Source of the DNA: Thauera sp. 2A1
Lineage (GTDB): Bacteria; Pseudomonadota; Gammaproteobacteria; Burkholderiales; Rhodocyclaceae
DNA length: 64,000 nt
Direction of reading: 5' to 3'
Assembly: GCF_009469595.2 (NCBI RefSeq)
Contig: NZ_SSXV01000013.1
Span: forward strand, 1 to 64,000
Shown here one piece after another: positions 31,567 through 41,177 of the stretch. Under the pieces are notes generated by a model. The model worked only from the letters and a program-made list of their open reading frames with translations. It searched no databases and had not been told where the DNA came from. The number at the start of each line of letters is the position of its first letter. Within the stretch, counting starts at the first letter, position 1. The position numbers were made by a program, and so were the translations under genes.

Positions 31567-31812
31567 TCAGTTATAGCGGGCTGGAACGACAGGGCTCAGG
31601 TCGGCCAGGTACTTCCCTCCGAGGGCGGTGAGTTCCTCCATTGCGAGCAAGGACAGGCGGCAATCCTCAAAGCAGGCCCAGTCCGCATTGAAGCTTCCCA
31701 GCTCGATTCCCAGCCGCCGCAATTCGGGCGCATCGTCCCACAGCGCGTAGATATCCCCACGGTATTCGCGGCCAAAGTGGAAGGCGTCTTCAGGTTTCAA
31801 GCGTTGTCCCAT
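31567..31812 (-). CDS. Hypothetical 81-residue protein
   Basis: A short open frame starting MGQRLKPEDAFHFGREYRGD, acidic and rich in Leu, with no motif I recognise and no membrane segment. It is isolated between the glycosyltransferase operon and norC. Upstream of its ATG is a GGGGTCAGACCCC palindrome of a type often found near mobile DNA in proteobacteria. It may be a remnant of a larger gene. Ribosome-binding site is weak. Confidence 0.4.
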   Translation of the reverse strand: MGQRLKPEDAFHFGREYRGDIYALWDDAPELRRLGIELGSFNADWACFEDCRLSLLAMEELTALGGKYLADLSPVVPARYN

Positions 31813-31821
31813 GTTCCGTCG

Positions 31822-31834
31822 GGGGTCAGACCCC
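31822..31834. repeat. GGGGTCAGACCCC palindrome
   Basis: A perfect short palindrome upstream of the hypothetical 81-residue gene. From general knowledge, this word is a widespread interspersed repeat in proteobacterial genomes; only one copy was noticed in this window. Confidence 0.45.
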
Positions 31835-31882
31835 TTGAGAGTCAGTACTCGCGCAGTTTCTCATCAGAACCCATTTGCATGA

Positions 31883-31898
31883 CGTGAAAAACATCACG
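31883..31898. promoter_or_regulatory. Small inverted repeat upstream of the norC FNR/Dnr box
   Basis: CGTGA and TCACG flank a 6-base spacer about 50 bp upstream of the FNR/Dnr box. It could be a second regulator site for norCB; this is only a position-based guess. Confidence 0.25.
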
Positions 31899-31939
31899 GT
31901 CAACATGGCGACCCGCGTATTTGCTGGCTCCAGTGAATC

Positions 31940-31980
31940 TTGATTCAAATCATGGTGCATGCAGAGGGGCGAAACCTAGT
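31940..31980 (+). promoter_or_regulatory. norC promoter with FNR/Dnr box
   Basis: TTGATTCAAATCAT (31940-31953) matches 9 of 10 defined bases of TTGAT-N4-ATCAA. A -10-like TAGTAT sits at 31975-31980. The box centre (31946.5) is about 41.5 bp before the start point predicted from the -10 (about 31988), the class II activator position. Confidence 0.8.
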
Positions 31981-32070
31981 ATCGCCCTGCGTCCAGGACC
32001 CGCTGCAGAGGACGCGCACCCCTTCCATCACCTTTGCGGACAAAACCAGACCAACGATGAGGATCTCTCC

Positions 32071-32496
32071 ATGAGCGGCATATTTACCAAATCCATGGCG
32101 CGGAACATCTTCTATGGCGGGACAGTGTTCTTCTTCCTGCTACTGCTCGCGCTGACCTTCGACACCAACAAGACACTTCCGAAGCTGGACAACTCAGCCA
32201 ATCTGACGCCCCAGGTCATCGCGGGCAAGAAGGTCTGGGAAACGCGCAACTGCATCGGCTGCCATACCCTGCTGGGTGAAGGCGCCTACTTTGCGCCCGA
32301 GCTCGGCAACGTCTACAAGCGCCGCGGCCCTGAGTTCATCAAGGCCTGGATCCAGTCGCAACCGACGGGTGCGCCTGGCCGCCGCCAGATGCCGCAGTTC
32401 AATCTCACCAACGAGGAGCTCGACAACCTGGTCGAATTCCTGAAGTACTCGTCGGAAATCAACACCGCCAACTGGCCGCCCAACATCGAGGGCTGA
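32071..32496 (+). CDS. norC: Nitric oxide reductase, cytochrome c subunit
   Basis: A 141-residue membrane-anchored c-type cytochrome. One N-terminal helix (about residues 12-32) is followed by the heme site CIGCH and a late methionine in RRQMPQF as the likely distal ligand. NorC passes electrons to NorB in the reduction of two NO to N2O on the periplasmic side. The ATG at 32071 follows a GAGGA ribosome site. norB starts 48 bp downstream. Confidence 0.97.
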   Translation: MSGIFTKSMARNIFYGGTVFFFLLLLALTFDTNKTLPKLDNSANLTPQVIAGKKVWETRNCIGCHTLLGEGAYFAPELGNVYKRRGPEFIKAWIQSQPTGAPGRRQMPQFNLTNEELDNLVEFLKYSSEINTANWPPNIEG

Positions 32497-33924
<1,428 letters not shown>

Positions 33925-33971
33925 TATCCATGGGTTCTGCGTAGTACCCCGGGCGACCGGAGGAAGGGGTT

Positions 33972-34000
33972 GGGGCGGCCACTGGCCGCCCCCTTTTTTT
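33972..34000 (+). terminator. Rho-independent terminator of norCB
   Basis: GGGGCGGCC (33972-33980) pairs with GGCCGCCCC (33984-33992), followed by seven T (33994-34000). This is a textbook intrinsic terminator, 47 bp after norB. Confidence 0.93.
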
Positions 34001-34026
34001 GCCGATGCCCGTACAGCCGTTAGAAT
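33999..34026 (+). promoter_or_regulatory. Predicted epd promoter
   Basis: TTGCCG (33999-34004), 16 bp, TAGAAT (34021-34026). The -35 begins on the last T of the norB terminator tract. Confidence 0.55.
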
Positions 34027-34085
34027 CAAGGCCTCCCATATCTTCGTCCGCCGCCATCGTGTCGCAGGTCTCCGATTCTTCCGCC

Positions 34086-35132
34086 GTGTCCTCGTTTCGC
34101 CCCACCGCCCCAGTCCGCATCGCCATCAATGGTTATGGCCGTATAGGGCGCTGCTTCTTGCGGGCGCTGCACGAGGCCGGGCTGCAGCGCGACTTTCACA
34201 TCGTCGCGATCAACGAACCGGCGGATTTGGCGAGCATTGCCTACCTGACACGCTTCGATTCCACCCATGGTCGCTTCCCGGGCCGCGTCGAGGCTGGCGA
34301 CGACCACCTGCTGATCGACGAGCAGGCCATCGCGGTGTCCCACGCACGCGAGCCGGAAGCCGTGGACTGGGGCAGCCACGACATCGATCTGGTCGTCGAG
34401 TGCTCGGGGCAATACAGCGAACGTGCCAGCCTGATGCGCTTCATCGACGCGGGCTGCCCGCGCTTGCTGCTGTCGCATCCGGCGAACAGTGCAGCCGACG
34501 TGGACGCAACCATCGTCCATGGCATCAACCAACTGTCGCTCACCGGGCGGGAGCGTCTCGTATCGAACGCATCGTGCACCACCAATGCCGTGGTGCCCGT
34601 TCTCGCGCTGCTCCACACCGAGCTCGGTATCGAACACGCGATGCTCACTACCCTGCACTCGGTGATGAACGACCAGCCGCTGATCGACGGCTACCACCAT
34701 ACCGATCTGCGCCGCACGCGCTCGGCGATGCAATCCATCATCCCCGTCTCCACCGGCCTCGCCCGCGGCGTCGAACGTCTGCTTCCGGCGCTGGCCGGCC
34801 GCGTGCAGGCAAAAGCCATCCGTGTGCCCACGCACAACGTGTCGGCCATCGACATGGTCCTGTCGCTCGCCAGCGACGTCGGCGCGGCCCGCGTCAACGA
34901 GTTGCTGCGGGAGGCCGCTTCGGGGCCGTATGCCGGCCTGATCGCCTGGTCGGACGAACCCCATGCCTCCATCGACTTCAACCACGACGCCCATTCGGCT
35001 ATCGTCGATGGCGGCCAGACGTGCATGATCGGCCCGCGCCTGGTGAACCTCGTCATCTGGTTCGACAACGAGTGGGGATTCGCCAACCGCATGCTCGACG
35101 TCGCCCGCTTCTGGCTGCAGGCCACGCGCTGA
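34086..35132 (+). CDS. epd: Erythrose-4-phosphate dehydrogenase (GAPDH family)
   Basis: A 348-residue member of the GAPDH family. VRIAINGYGRIGRCFLRAL is the NAD site, SNASCTTNAVVPVL holds the catalytic cysteine, and SVDFNHD-like SIDFNHDAHSAIVDG and WFDNEWGFANRMLD are closer to Epd than to glycolytic GAPDH. Epd oxidises erythrose 4-phosphate toward pyridoxal phosphate. The start is uncertain: the promoter lies at 33999-34026, so GTG codons at 34059 or 34086 are the candidates and the latter fits the family length. It sits between two nor units without obvious relation to them. Confidence 0.88.
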   Translation: MSSFRPTAPVRIAINGYGRIGRCFLRALHEAGLQRDFHIVAINEPADLASIAYLTRFDSTHGRFPGRVEAGDDHLLIDEQAIAVSHAREPEAVDWGSHDIDLVVECSGQYSERASLMRFIDAGCPRLLLSHPANSAADVDATIVHGINQLSLTGRERLVSNASCTTNAVVPVLALLHTELGIEHAMLTTLHSVMNDQPLIDGYHHTDLRRTRSAMQSIIPVSTGLARGVERLLPALAGRVQAKAIRVPTHNVSAIDMVLSLASDVGAARVNELLREAASGPYAGLIAWSDEPHASIDFNHDAHSAIVDGGQTCMIGPRLVNLVIWFDNEWGFANRMLDVARFWLQATR

Positions 35133-35171
35133 ACTCACCCGGGCGCGAGCCGAAGGCCGCGCCGGCCTCAG

Positions 35172-35213
35172 TTAACCGCGATCAAGTGAAAATGGTTCGC
35201 AAGCACCTACACT
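35172..35213 (+). promoter_or_regulatory. norE promoter with FNR/Dnr box, likely leaderless
   Basis: TTAACCGCGATCAA (35172-35185) has a perfect right half and three matches in the left half of TTGAT-N4-ATCAA. TACACT (35208-35213) serves as the -10. Both the box centre plus 41.5 bp and the -10 predict a start at about 35220, one base before the norE ATG. Confidence 0.65.
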
Positions 35214-35220
35214 GCGGCCC

Positions 35221-35817
35221 ATGGAAAACACACGCAATACCGCCACCCTTGCCGCCGCACCCGGGCCGCGGCTTGCCGGCGACCTGGCCATCTGGTTCTT
35301 CATCCTCGCCGAGTTGCTGGCTTTCGGCGTCTTCTTCGCCGCTTACGCCTTCACCCGCGCAAAAAACCTGGAGCTGTTCAACGTCGAGCAGCAGGCGCTG
35401 AACCGCGGCGCAGGCGTGATCAACACCATGCTGCTGCTCACCGCGAGTTATTTCGTGGTGCGCGCGGTGCAGGCGGCGGAGCGCGCCGCCTCCGCGCAAA
35501 GCGCACGCTGGCTGCTGGCCGCGATCTGCTGCGGCCTCGGCTTCATCGGGGTGAAACTGACGGAATATTCGGCCGCCTTCGCGCATGGCGTCAGCCTGTC
35601 GAGCAGCCCGTTCCACATGTTCTACCTGTCGCTCACCTTCTTCCACTTCATGCACGTCATCCTCGGCCTGGTCATCCTGCTCGCGCTATGGAACGGCGCG
35701 CGCAAGGGTCGCTACCACGCGGGTGACATGAATGGCATGGAGACCGGGGCAGCCTACTGGCACATGGTGGATCTTGTCTGGCTGATCCTGTTTCCGCTGG
35801 TCTATGTCATCAATTGA
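35221..35817 (+). CDS. norE: NorE, cytochrome c oxidase subunit III-like protein
   Basis: A 198-residue protein with five membrane helices and the subunit III signature (DLAIWFFILAELLAFGVFF, HMFYLSLTFFHFMHVILGLV, YWHMVDLVWLILFP). NorE accompanies NO reductase clusters and improves nitric oxide reduction in vivo without being part of the core enzyme. No ribosome-binding site precedes the ATG. First gene of the norEFQ-orf-Fe4S-norD-dnr run. Confidence 0.93.
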   Translation: MENTRNTATLAAAPGPRLAGDLAIWFFILAELLAFGVFFAAYAFTRAKNLELFNVEQQALNRGAGVINTMLLLTASYFVVRAVQAAERAASAQSARWLLAAICCGLGFIGVKLTEYSAAFAHGVSLSSSPFHMFYLSLTFFHFMHVILGLVILLALWNGARKGRYHAGDMNGMETGAAYWHMVDLVWLILFPLVYVIN

Positions 35818-35830
35818 GAGGGCCGCATCG

Positions 35831-36112
35831 ATGAGCGTCGAAGTCCATGGCACGCCGCGGCGGGCCACCATCCTGTGGCTGCTGCTGATCGCCGCCACCC
35901 TGCTGACCTGGGGCCTGGGAGCTGCCGACGTTGCCGGCCGGCTCACCATCCTGATTCTGGCGGTGCTGTCCTTCTGGAAAGGCAGCGTCATCATCCTCGA
36001 CTTCATGGCGCTGCGCCATGCACCGGTGCTGTGGCGGGCGCTGACGCTCGGCTGGATGATCCTGGTGTGGGCAGTGATCGCGATCGCGTACTGGAAAGGA
36101 ATTTCACGATGA
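35831..36112 (+). CDS. norF: NorF-like small membrane protein (subunit IV type)
   Basis: A 93-residue protein with three membrane helices (ATILWLLLIAATLLTWGL, LTILILAVLSFWKGSVIILDF, LGWMILVWAVIAIAYW), matching the NorF / cytochrome c oxidase subunit IV-like family found next to norE. GAGAGGG 8 bp before the ATG supports 35831. Stop and norQ start overlap (ATGA). Confidence 0.85.
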   Translation: MSVEVHGTPRRATILWLLLIAATLLTWGLGAADVAGRLTILILAVLSFWKGSVIILDFMALRHAPVLWRALTLGWMILVWAVIAIAYWKGISR

Positions 36113-36909
36113 AGCTCGACACCCCCAACCTCGGGACCCCCTTCTACCAGCCCGCCGGCGACGAGGTGGACGTCTTCGAGCATGCGTGGCGCAACCGCCT
36201 GCCCTTGCTCATCAAGGGGCCGACCGGTTGCGGCAAGACCCGCTTCGTCGCGCACATGGCGGCGCGCCTCGGCCTGCCGCTCTACACCGTGGCGTGTCAC
36301 GACGACCTGACCGCGGCCGACCTCGTCGGCCGCCACCTTATCGGAGAGGGGCGCACCGTGTGGTGCGACGGCCCGCTCACCCGTGCGGTGCGCGAGGGCG
36401 GCATCTGCTACCTGGACGAAGTGGTCGAGGCGCGCAAGGACACCACCGTCGTGCTGCACCCGCTCGCGGACGACCGCCGCATCCTGCCGATCGACCGCAC
36501 CGGTGAGCTGCTCGAGGCACCGCCCAGCTTCATGCTGGTGGTGTCCTACAACCCCGGCTACCAGAACCTGCTCAAGGGCATGAAGCCGTCGACCCGGCAG
36601 CGCTTCGTCAGTCTGCGCTTCGACTTCCCGGCCGCTGCCCGCGAGGAGACCATCCTGTGCGGCGAGACCGGCTGCGCACCCGACGTCGCGCGGCGTCTGG
36701 TCGGCATTGCCGGCGCCCTGCGCGCACTGAAGGACCGCGACCTCGAGGAAGCCGCCAGCACCCGTCTGCTGATCTACGCCGCACTGCTGATCAAGGACGG
36801 CATGGACCCGGTGGCGGCCTGCCGTGTCGCCATCGTCGAAAGCCTGACCGACGACCCCGAAGTCGCCGAAGGCTTGATGGAAGTCGCGACGGCCACCTTC
36901 GGCCGATGA
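36109..36909 (+). CDS. norQ: NorQ MoxR-type AAA ATPase
   Basis: A 266-residue AAA+ ATPase of the CbbQ/NirQ/NorQ family. Walker A GPTGCGKTRF, Walker B GGICYLDEVVEAR, sensor 1 VVSYNPGYQ and the arginine finger region STRQRFV are present. NorQ works with NorD (encoded 1.5 kb downstream) to insert the non-heme iron FeB into NorB. It overlaps norF by 4 bp. Confidence 0.96.
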   Translation: MKLDTPNLGTPFYQPAGDEVDVFEHAWRNRLPLLIKGPTGCGKTRFVAHMAARLGLPLYTVACHDDLTAADLVGRHLIGEGRTVWCDGPLTRAVREGGICYLDEVVEARKDTTVVLHPLADDRRILPIDRTGELLEAPPSFMLVVSYNPGYQNLLKGMKPSTRQRFVSLRFDFPAAAREETILCGETGCAPDVARRLVGIAGALRALKDRDLEEAASTRLLIYAALLIKDGMDPVAACRVAIVESLTDDPEVAEGLMEVATATFGR

Positions 36910-36945
36910 CCGCCTCCCCGGCGCAATCCAGCCAGCCACGCCGCG

Positions 36946-37353
36946 ATGAGCAATCCGCCCGCAGACCCGCACAAGACCGCTGTCGCCGGCCCGCCACTGG
37001 CGGTGGCGGCTGAAGCCCTGTTCCTGATCAACCTGATGTTGTTGCCGGGCCTGGCCTTTCTCGCGTTGCTCGTGCTGTGGGCGATGCACCGCGACCACCC
37101 CGATCCGCTGGTGCGCAACCATCTGCGCCAGACAGGATGGACCTGCATCTGGGGCGGCAGCCTGCTCGTCAGCCTCAGCGTTGCCATCTTCGTGCTCGGA
37201 GGGTTCGACAATCCATGGTCGTGGGTGATCGGCGTGATGTACTTCACCTTCGTGCACTCCACCCTGATCCTGCTGGGCATGCTCGGCCTGTCGCGCGCGA
37301 TGAACGGGCGCACGTGGCGCTACCCGGTGTTCGGGCCACGGGAGGATCGGTGA
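36946..37353 (+). CDS. Small membrane protein of the nor operon, unknown function
   Basis: A 135-residue protein with three hydrophobic helices (residues about 18-48, 68-82 and 92-115) and the segment DPLVRNHLRQTGWTCIWGG. It resembles COG3671-type predicted membrane proteins. It lies between norQ and the iron-sulfur gene in a tightly packed operon, so a part in NO reductase assembly or electron supply is likely but not shown by sequence. Confidence 0.7.
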   Translation: MSNPPADPHKTAVAGPPLAVAAEALFLINLMLLPGLAFLALLVLWAMHRDHPDPLVRNHLRQTGWTCIWGGSLLVSLSVAIFVLGGFDNPWSWVIGVMYFTFVHSTLILLGMLGLSRAMNGRTWRYPVFGPREDR

Positions 37354-37354
37354 G

Positions 37355-38365
37355 GTGAGCGGCGTACTGAACCGCCCCGCCGAGCGGCGCGTGATTCCCA
37401 TCGCACGTGCCGACGCCCCGGCGCCCAAGTCGATGCAGACGCGCCGCCTGCTGTTCCAGATCGGTTTCTTCGTGCTGTTCGTGGTGGCACCGGTGTTCGA
37501 CATCTTCCGCTACGACCTGGAGGCCAACCATGCCTGGCTGCTCGGCATGGAGTGGCGGCTGGGGCTGGACGACTTCCTCGCCGGACGCATCGGTGCGCTG
37601 CAGGCGGGCGTCAACGTCATGCTGCGACTGTTCCTGCCGCTGCTGGCGGGTGCTGCGGTGTTCCTGTGGGTCGCGTGGAAGTGGGGCCGGCTCTACTGCG
37701 GCTGGCTGTGCCCGCACTTTTCGGTCGTGGAGACCATCAACCGGCTGATGGTGCGTGCCTTCGGCAAGCCCAGCGTGTGGGAGAAATCCGCCCTTCCGCC
37801 GTGGCAGCCGGATGGCAGCCCGCGACGCTCCGACACGCGCTGGTGGCTCGTGGTGGTGCCGGCCGCCGTGGGCTTCGCCTTCCTTTGGGCGGTCGTATTC
37901 CTGACCTACCTGCTGCCGCCCTTCGAAGTCTATGCCAACCTCGTCAACGGTGCGCTGAGCCGCAACCAGGCGATCTTCCTCACTGCGGCAACCACCGTGC
38001 TGTCGCTCGAATTCCTCTTCGCGCGGCATCTGTTCTGCCGTTACGTCTGTGCCGTCGGCCTGTTCCAGAGCCTTGCCTGGATGGGCAACAAGTCGGCCAT
38101 GGTCGTCGGCTTCCGCCGCAGCCGTGCGCCCGATTGCGCGACCTGCCTGCCCGACAAGCAGTCGGCATGCGATGCCGTCTGTCCGATGCGCCTCACACCC
38201 CGCAACATCAAGCGCCACATGTTCACCTGCACCCAGTGCGCACAATGCATCGACGCCTGCGGCGAGACCCAGCGCGACAATCCGGACGGTCCGCTGCTGA
38301 GTTGGGTTGCAGGCGAGGCGGCGCGCCAGAACGAGGCCGGCTTCCGCGCCGGACGGGAGCGCTGA
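37355..38365 (+). CDS. Membrane 4Fe-4S protein (CcoG/NapH/NosR-C-like)
   Basis: A 336-residue polytopic protein. Membrane helices surround two cysteine pairs of the NapH/NosR type (YCGWLCPHFS and CRYVCAVGLFQ). The C-terminal part has ferredoxin-like clusters (CATC, CDAVCPM, then CTQCAQCIDACGE). It could pass electrons or take part in metal-centre assembly for NorCB. The start is GTG at 37355, 9 bp after GGAGG. It is not CcoG itself, which has a different periplasmic tail, and not full NosR, which is twice as long. Confidence 0.8.
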   Translation: MSGVLNRPAERRVIPIARADAPAPKSMQTRRLLFQIGFFVLFVVAPVFDIFRYDLEANHAWLLGMEWRLGLDDFLAGRIGALQAGVNVMLRLFLPLLAGAAVFLWVAWKWGRLYCGWLCPHFSVVETINRLMVRAFGKPSVWEKSALPPWQPDGSPRRSDTRWWLVVVPAAVGFAFLWAVVFLTYLLPPFEVYANLVNGALSRNQAIFLTAATTVLSLEFLFARHLFCRYVCAVGLFQSLAWMGNKSAMVVGFRRSRAPDCATCLPDKQSACDAVCPMRLTPRNIKRHMFTCTQCAQCIDACGETQRDNPDGPLLSWVAGEAARQNEAGFRAGRER

Positions 38366-38369
38366 AGCC

Positions 38370-40289
38370 ATGGAAGAAGTCGTCGGTAAACTCTGGCACC
38401 GCCTGATCACCCGCGCCGCGGGTGGTCACCATCCCAAGGCAGCAGTGCGACTGAAGGATGTCGAGCGCGCCACCAGCGTGTTCTTCCGCGCCCTCGGTGG
38501 CGATCCCGGCCTGCGTATCGCCGCCGCAACGGCCGACACCCACGGCGCACGCCGCAAGCTGCTACAGCGCATCGCCGGCAGCGACGAGCGCATCGCACGC
38601 GGCCGCATGGACATCGCCACGCTGCGCCTTCCGCCCGAAATCGACGCTTTTCCCGAGCCCGCACTCAATCGCGACCTCTACCTCTGGCTTGCCGCGCTGG
38701 CAGCCAGTCATGCATCGGGTGAGGACGAAGACACAGAGGCATCGGCCAACGCAGGCATGCTTTCGCAGGTTCCCACCGACCCCGCGGACATCGAGTGTCG
38801 CCTCAACCAGCAGGCAGCAATGCGTGCGCTGCACCGCTGGCCCGGGCTGACGCCGCGTTACCGCCGCCTGGTCGAAGCCACGATCGCCCAGCGCCCCTCA
38901 CCCGAGCGGCTGCCGGCGCCGGAAGCCGCCCGTGAGCGCAGCCTGCGCCAGGCGCTGCACGAGCCCGGCAGCGTTGCACAGCTCCCGCCGGTGCCCGCCG
39001 GCACGCCGCCGGCGATGCCGGTGTTGCTGTGGCTGAGTGCCTTCGCCGGCGCACAGGGCAGCGACGCTGCGAGCTCTTCCGGAGCAGGCGCGGCCGAAGG
39101 CGGCAACAGCAAACCCGGCGACCGCGACACCGCGCGCGAGGCGCACCGCGTGGAACGGGTCGACACCCCCAAGGACAAGCACGGCCTGCTGATGATCTTC
39201 CGTGCGGAGAGCCTGCTGTCGGTCGCCGAGTTCATCAAGGTCAAGCGCAGCACGGACGACGATCCGGACGACAACGCTGCAGATGCCGCAGCCAACCTCG
39301 ACCGCCTGGCGCTGTCGCGGGACGAGGAACGGATCGCCTCCAAGATCCGCTTCGACCTCGATCTGCCCTCTGCCGCCGAGGACGACGCCGTGCTCGGCGC
39401 CGGCATCCCGCTGCCCGAATGGGACTACCGCAAGGGGCTGCTGCGCGAGGACTACGTGCGGCTGAACGAGTTGCAGCCCTCGCCAGAAGATCCACGCGCC
39501 GCACCGGCGCCGCTGCCGGAGCGTCTGCGTCGCACCGCCCGTCACCTGCACCGGCAGTTCGCCGCCCTGCAGCCCGGCCGTCGCTGGCTCAAGGCGCAGA
39601 CCGATGGCAGCGAACTGGACCTCGACGCCGTGGTGCGCGCCGCCACCGACCGCGCCACCGGCCATCACCCGTCCGACCAGCTCTACCTGTCGCTCGAAAA
39701 TCGCGAGCGGGACCTCGCCTGCCTGGCGCTGGCCGACCTGTCGCTCTCCACGGATGCCTGGATTTCCTCCGAGGCACGGGTGATCGACGTGATCCGCGAC
39801 TCGCTGCTGCTGTTCGGCGAGGCACTCAGTGCCACCGGCGACCGCTTCGCGCTGTGCGGCTTCTCGTCTGTCAGGCGCGGAAACGTGCGCTTCCACCGCC
39901 TGAAGGATTTCGACCAGCGCTTCGACGACCGCGTGCGCGGCCGCGTCATGGCGATCAAGCCGGGCTACTACACACGGCTGGGCGCGGCGATCCGCCACGC
40001 CACCAGCCTGCTGGACGCGCAGGCGGCCGCGCGACGCATTCTTCTCATCCTGTCGGACGGCAAGCCGAACGATCTCGACCTCTACGACGGTCGCTACGGC
40101 ATCGAGGACACCCGCGTCGCCATCGTCGAGGCGCGCCGCCGCGACATCGTTCCCTTCTGCGTGACCATAGACCGCGAGGGCGCCAGCTACCTGCCGCATC
40201 TGTTCGGTCCGTCCGGCTTCGCGGTGATCCGCAAACCGGACGAACTGCCTGCCAGGCTCCCCATGTTCTATGCCCAACTGACGAGATGA
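38370..40289 (+). CDS. norD: NorD, von Willebrand A-domain assembly protein
   Basis: A 639-residue protein with a C-terminal VWA domain. The MIDAS metal site reads D456-L-S458-L-S460 (LADLSLSTD) and LLILSDGKPNDLD comes later. NorD docks on the NorB side and uses metal-bound contact with the NorQ hexamer to drive FeB insertion. The N-terminal half is less conserved and has an Ala/Gly/Ser-rich stretch at about 225-250. It is separated from norQ by two extra genes, unlike the usual norQD pair. Confidence 0.95.
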   Translation: MEEVVGKLWHRLITRAAGGHHPKAAVRLKDVERATSVFFRALGGDPGLRIAAATADTHGARRKLLQRIAGSDERIARGRMDIATLRLPPEIDAFPEPALNRDLYLWLAALAASHASGEDEDTEASANAGMLSQVPTDPADIECRLNQQAAMRALHRWPGLTPRYRRLVEATIAQRPSPERLPAPEAARERSLRQALHEPGSVAQLPPVPAGTPPAMPVLLWLSAFAGAQGSDAASSSGAGAAEGGNSKPGDRDTAREAHRVERVDTPKDKHGLLMIFRAESLLSVAEFIKVKRSTDDDPDDNAADAAANLDRLALSRDEERIASKIRFDLDLPSAAEDDAVLGAGIPLPEWDYRKGLLREDYVRLNELQPSPEDPRAAPAPLPERLRRTARHLHRQFAALQPGRRWLKAQTDGSELDLDAVVRAATDRATGHHPSDQLYLSLENRERDLACLALADLSLSTDAWISSEARVIDVIRDSLLLFGEALSATGDRFALCGFSSVRRGNVRFHRLKDFDQRFDDRVRGRVMAIKPGYYTRLGAAIRHATSLLDAQAAARRILLILSDGKPNDLDLYDGRYGIEDTRVAIVEARRRDIVPFCVTIDREGASYLPHLFGPSGFAVIRKPDELPARLPMFYAQLTR

Positions 40290-40293
40290 CGCG

Positions 40294-41061
40294 ATGAGCC
40301 ACAGCGACCTTCCCTGCAGGGAAAGCCTTGACGCGATGGAGATCTCGGCCGCTCCAGTGGCCAGGACGCCGGATATCGAACGCCTCAGCAAACTGCTGAC
40401 GCAGGCGCCGCTGTTCAACGGCCTGTCGAGCAACGAAGTGGCACGCATCGCGAGGGGCGTGCGCGAGGTGAAGGTGCCGAAGGGCGAGATCCTGTTCCAC
40501 CGCGGCGACAGTTGCACCGGCTTCCACCTGATCCTGTCCGGCCAGATCAAGCTGGCCTTCACCTCGGCCGACGGCAACGAGAAGGTGGTCGAGATCCTGC
40601 GCCCCGGCCAGACCTTCGGCGAGGCGGTGATGTTCATGGACAAGCCCTACGTCGTGATGGCACAGGCACTCACCGAAACGCAGTTGCTGCACATCGGCAA
40701 ACAGACCTTCTTCGACGAACTGGCAGGCGACCCGCTGTTCTGCCGCAAGATCATCGCCGGCCTGTCGCAGCGCCTGCACCACCTGATGGCCGACGTCGAA
40801 AGCTACTCGCTGCGCTCGGGGCGAGACCGCGTCGTCGGCTACCTGCTGCGCGAGGAAGAAATCCGCCAGGACGCCCCGCCCGAAGGCCGCGTATCCATCC
40901 GCCTGCCGACCAGCAAGGGCACCATCGCCTCCCGCCTCAACCTCACCCAGGAGCACTTCTCGCGCATCCTGCACGAGCTCAGCAGTGCCGGCCTGATCGA
41001 GGTGGAAGGACGCACGATCCACATCCCCGACATCGGCCGCCTGCGCACCAGCCTGGGCTAG
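40294..41061 (+). CDS. dnr: Crp/Fnr-family regulator, Dnr type
   Basis: A 255-residue regulator. A cyclic-nucleotide-like sensory domain (GEILFHRGDSCTGFHLILSGQIKLAF) is joined by a long helix to a winged helix-turn-helix with TIASRLNLTQEHFSRILHEL; the E-x-x-S-R of the recognition helix reads TTGAT-type sites. It lacks the N-terminal cysteine cluster of FNR, so it is not an oxygen-labile Fe-S sensor. Dnr/NnrR proteins sense NO through heme. It ends the norE operon, whose promoter has a matching box, so self-activation is likely. Confidence 0.9.
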   Translation: MSHSDLPCRESLDAMEISAAPVARTPDIERLSKLLTQAPLFNGLSSNEVARIARGVREVKVPKGEILFHRGDSCTGFHLILSGQIKLAFTSADGNEKVVEILRPGQTFGEAVMFMDKPYVVMAQALTETQLLHIGKQTFFDELAGDPLFCRKIIAGLSQRLHHLMADVESYSLRSGRDRVVGYLLREEEIRQDAPPEGRVSIRLPTSKGTIASRLNLTQEHFSRILHELSSAGLIEVEGRTIHIPDIGRLRTSLG

Positions 41062-41177
41062 GACAGCACGATCCGGGCGCGATCGGCTGCGGCCATCTAT
41101 AGTGAAAGCCTGGTTCCAGACGGGGACGCGGGCACAGCGGAAGCCCCCTTCCCGCTTACCGCCTTGCGGAGGCGCTC
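41062..41177. other. Gap between dnr and the DUF4157 gene
   Basis: TATAGT at 41098-41103 could be a -10 for the DUF4157 gene, but no good -35 is seen. GCGGAGG (41166-41172) is its ribosome site. Confidence 0.35.

Noticed and set aside
35686..37503. 605-codon minus-strand open frame opposite norF-norQ
   Set aside because: Spans several real genes on the other strand and shows no domain.
37355..38365. Calling this gene nosR or ccoG
   Set aside because: It is half the length of NosR and lacks its periplasmic flavin domain, and lacks the CcoG tail; only the membrane Fe-S core is shared.
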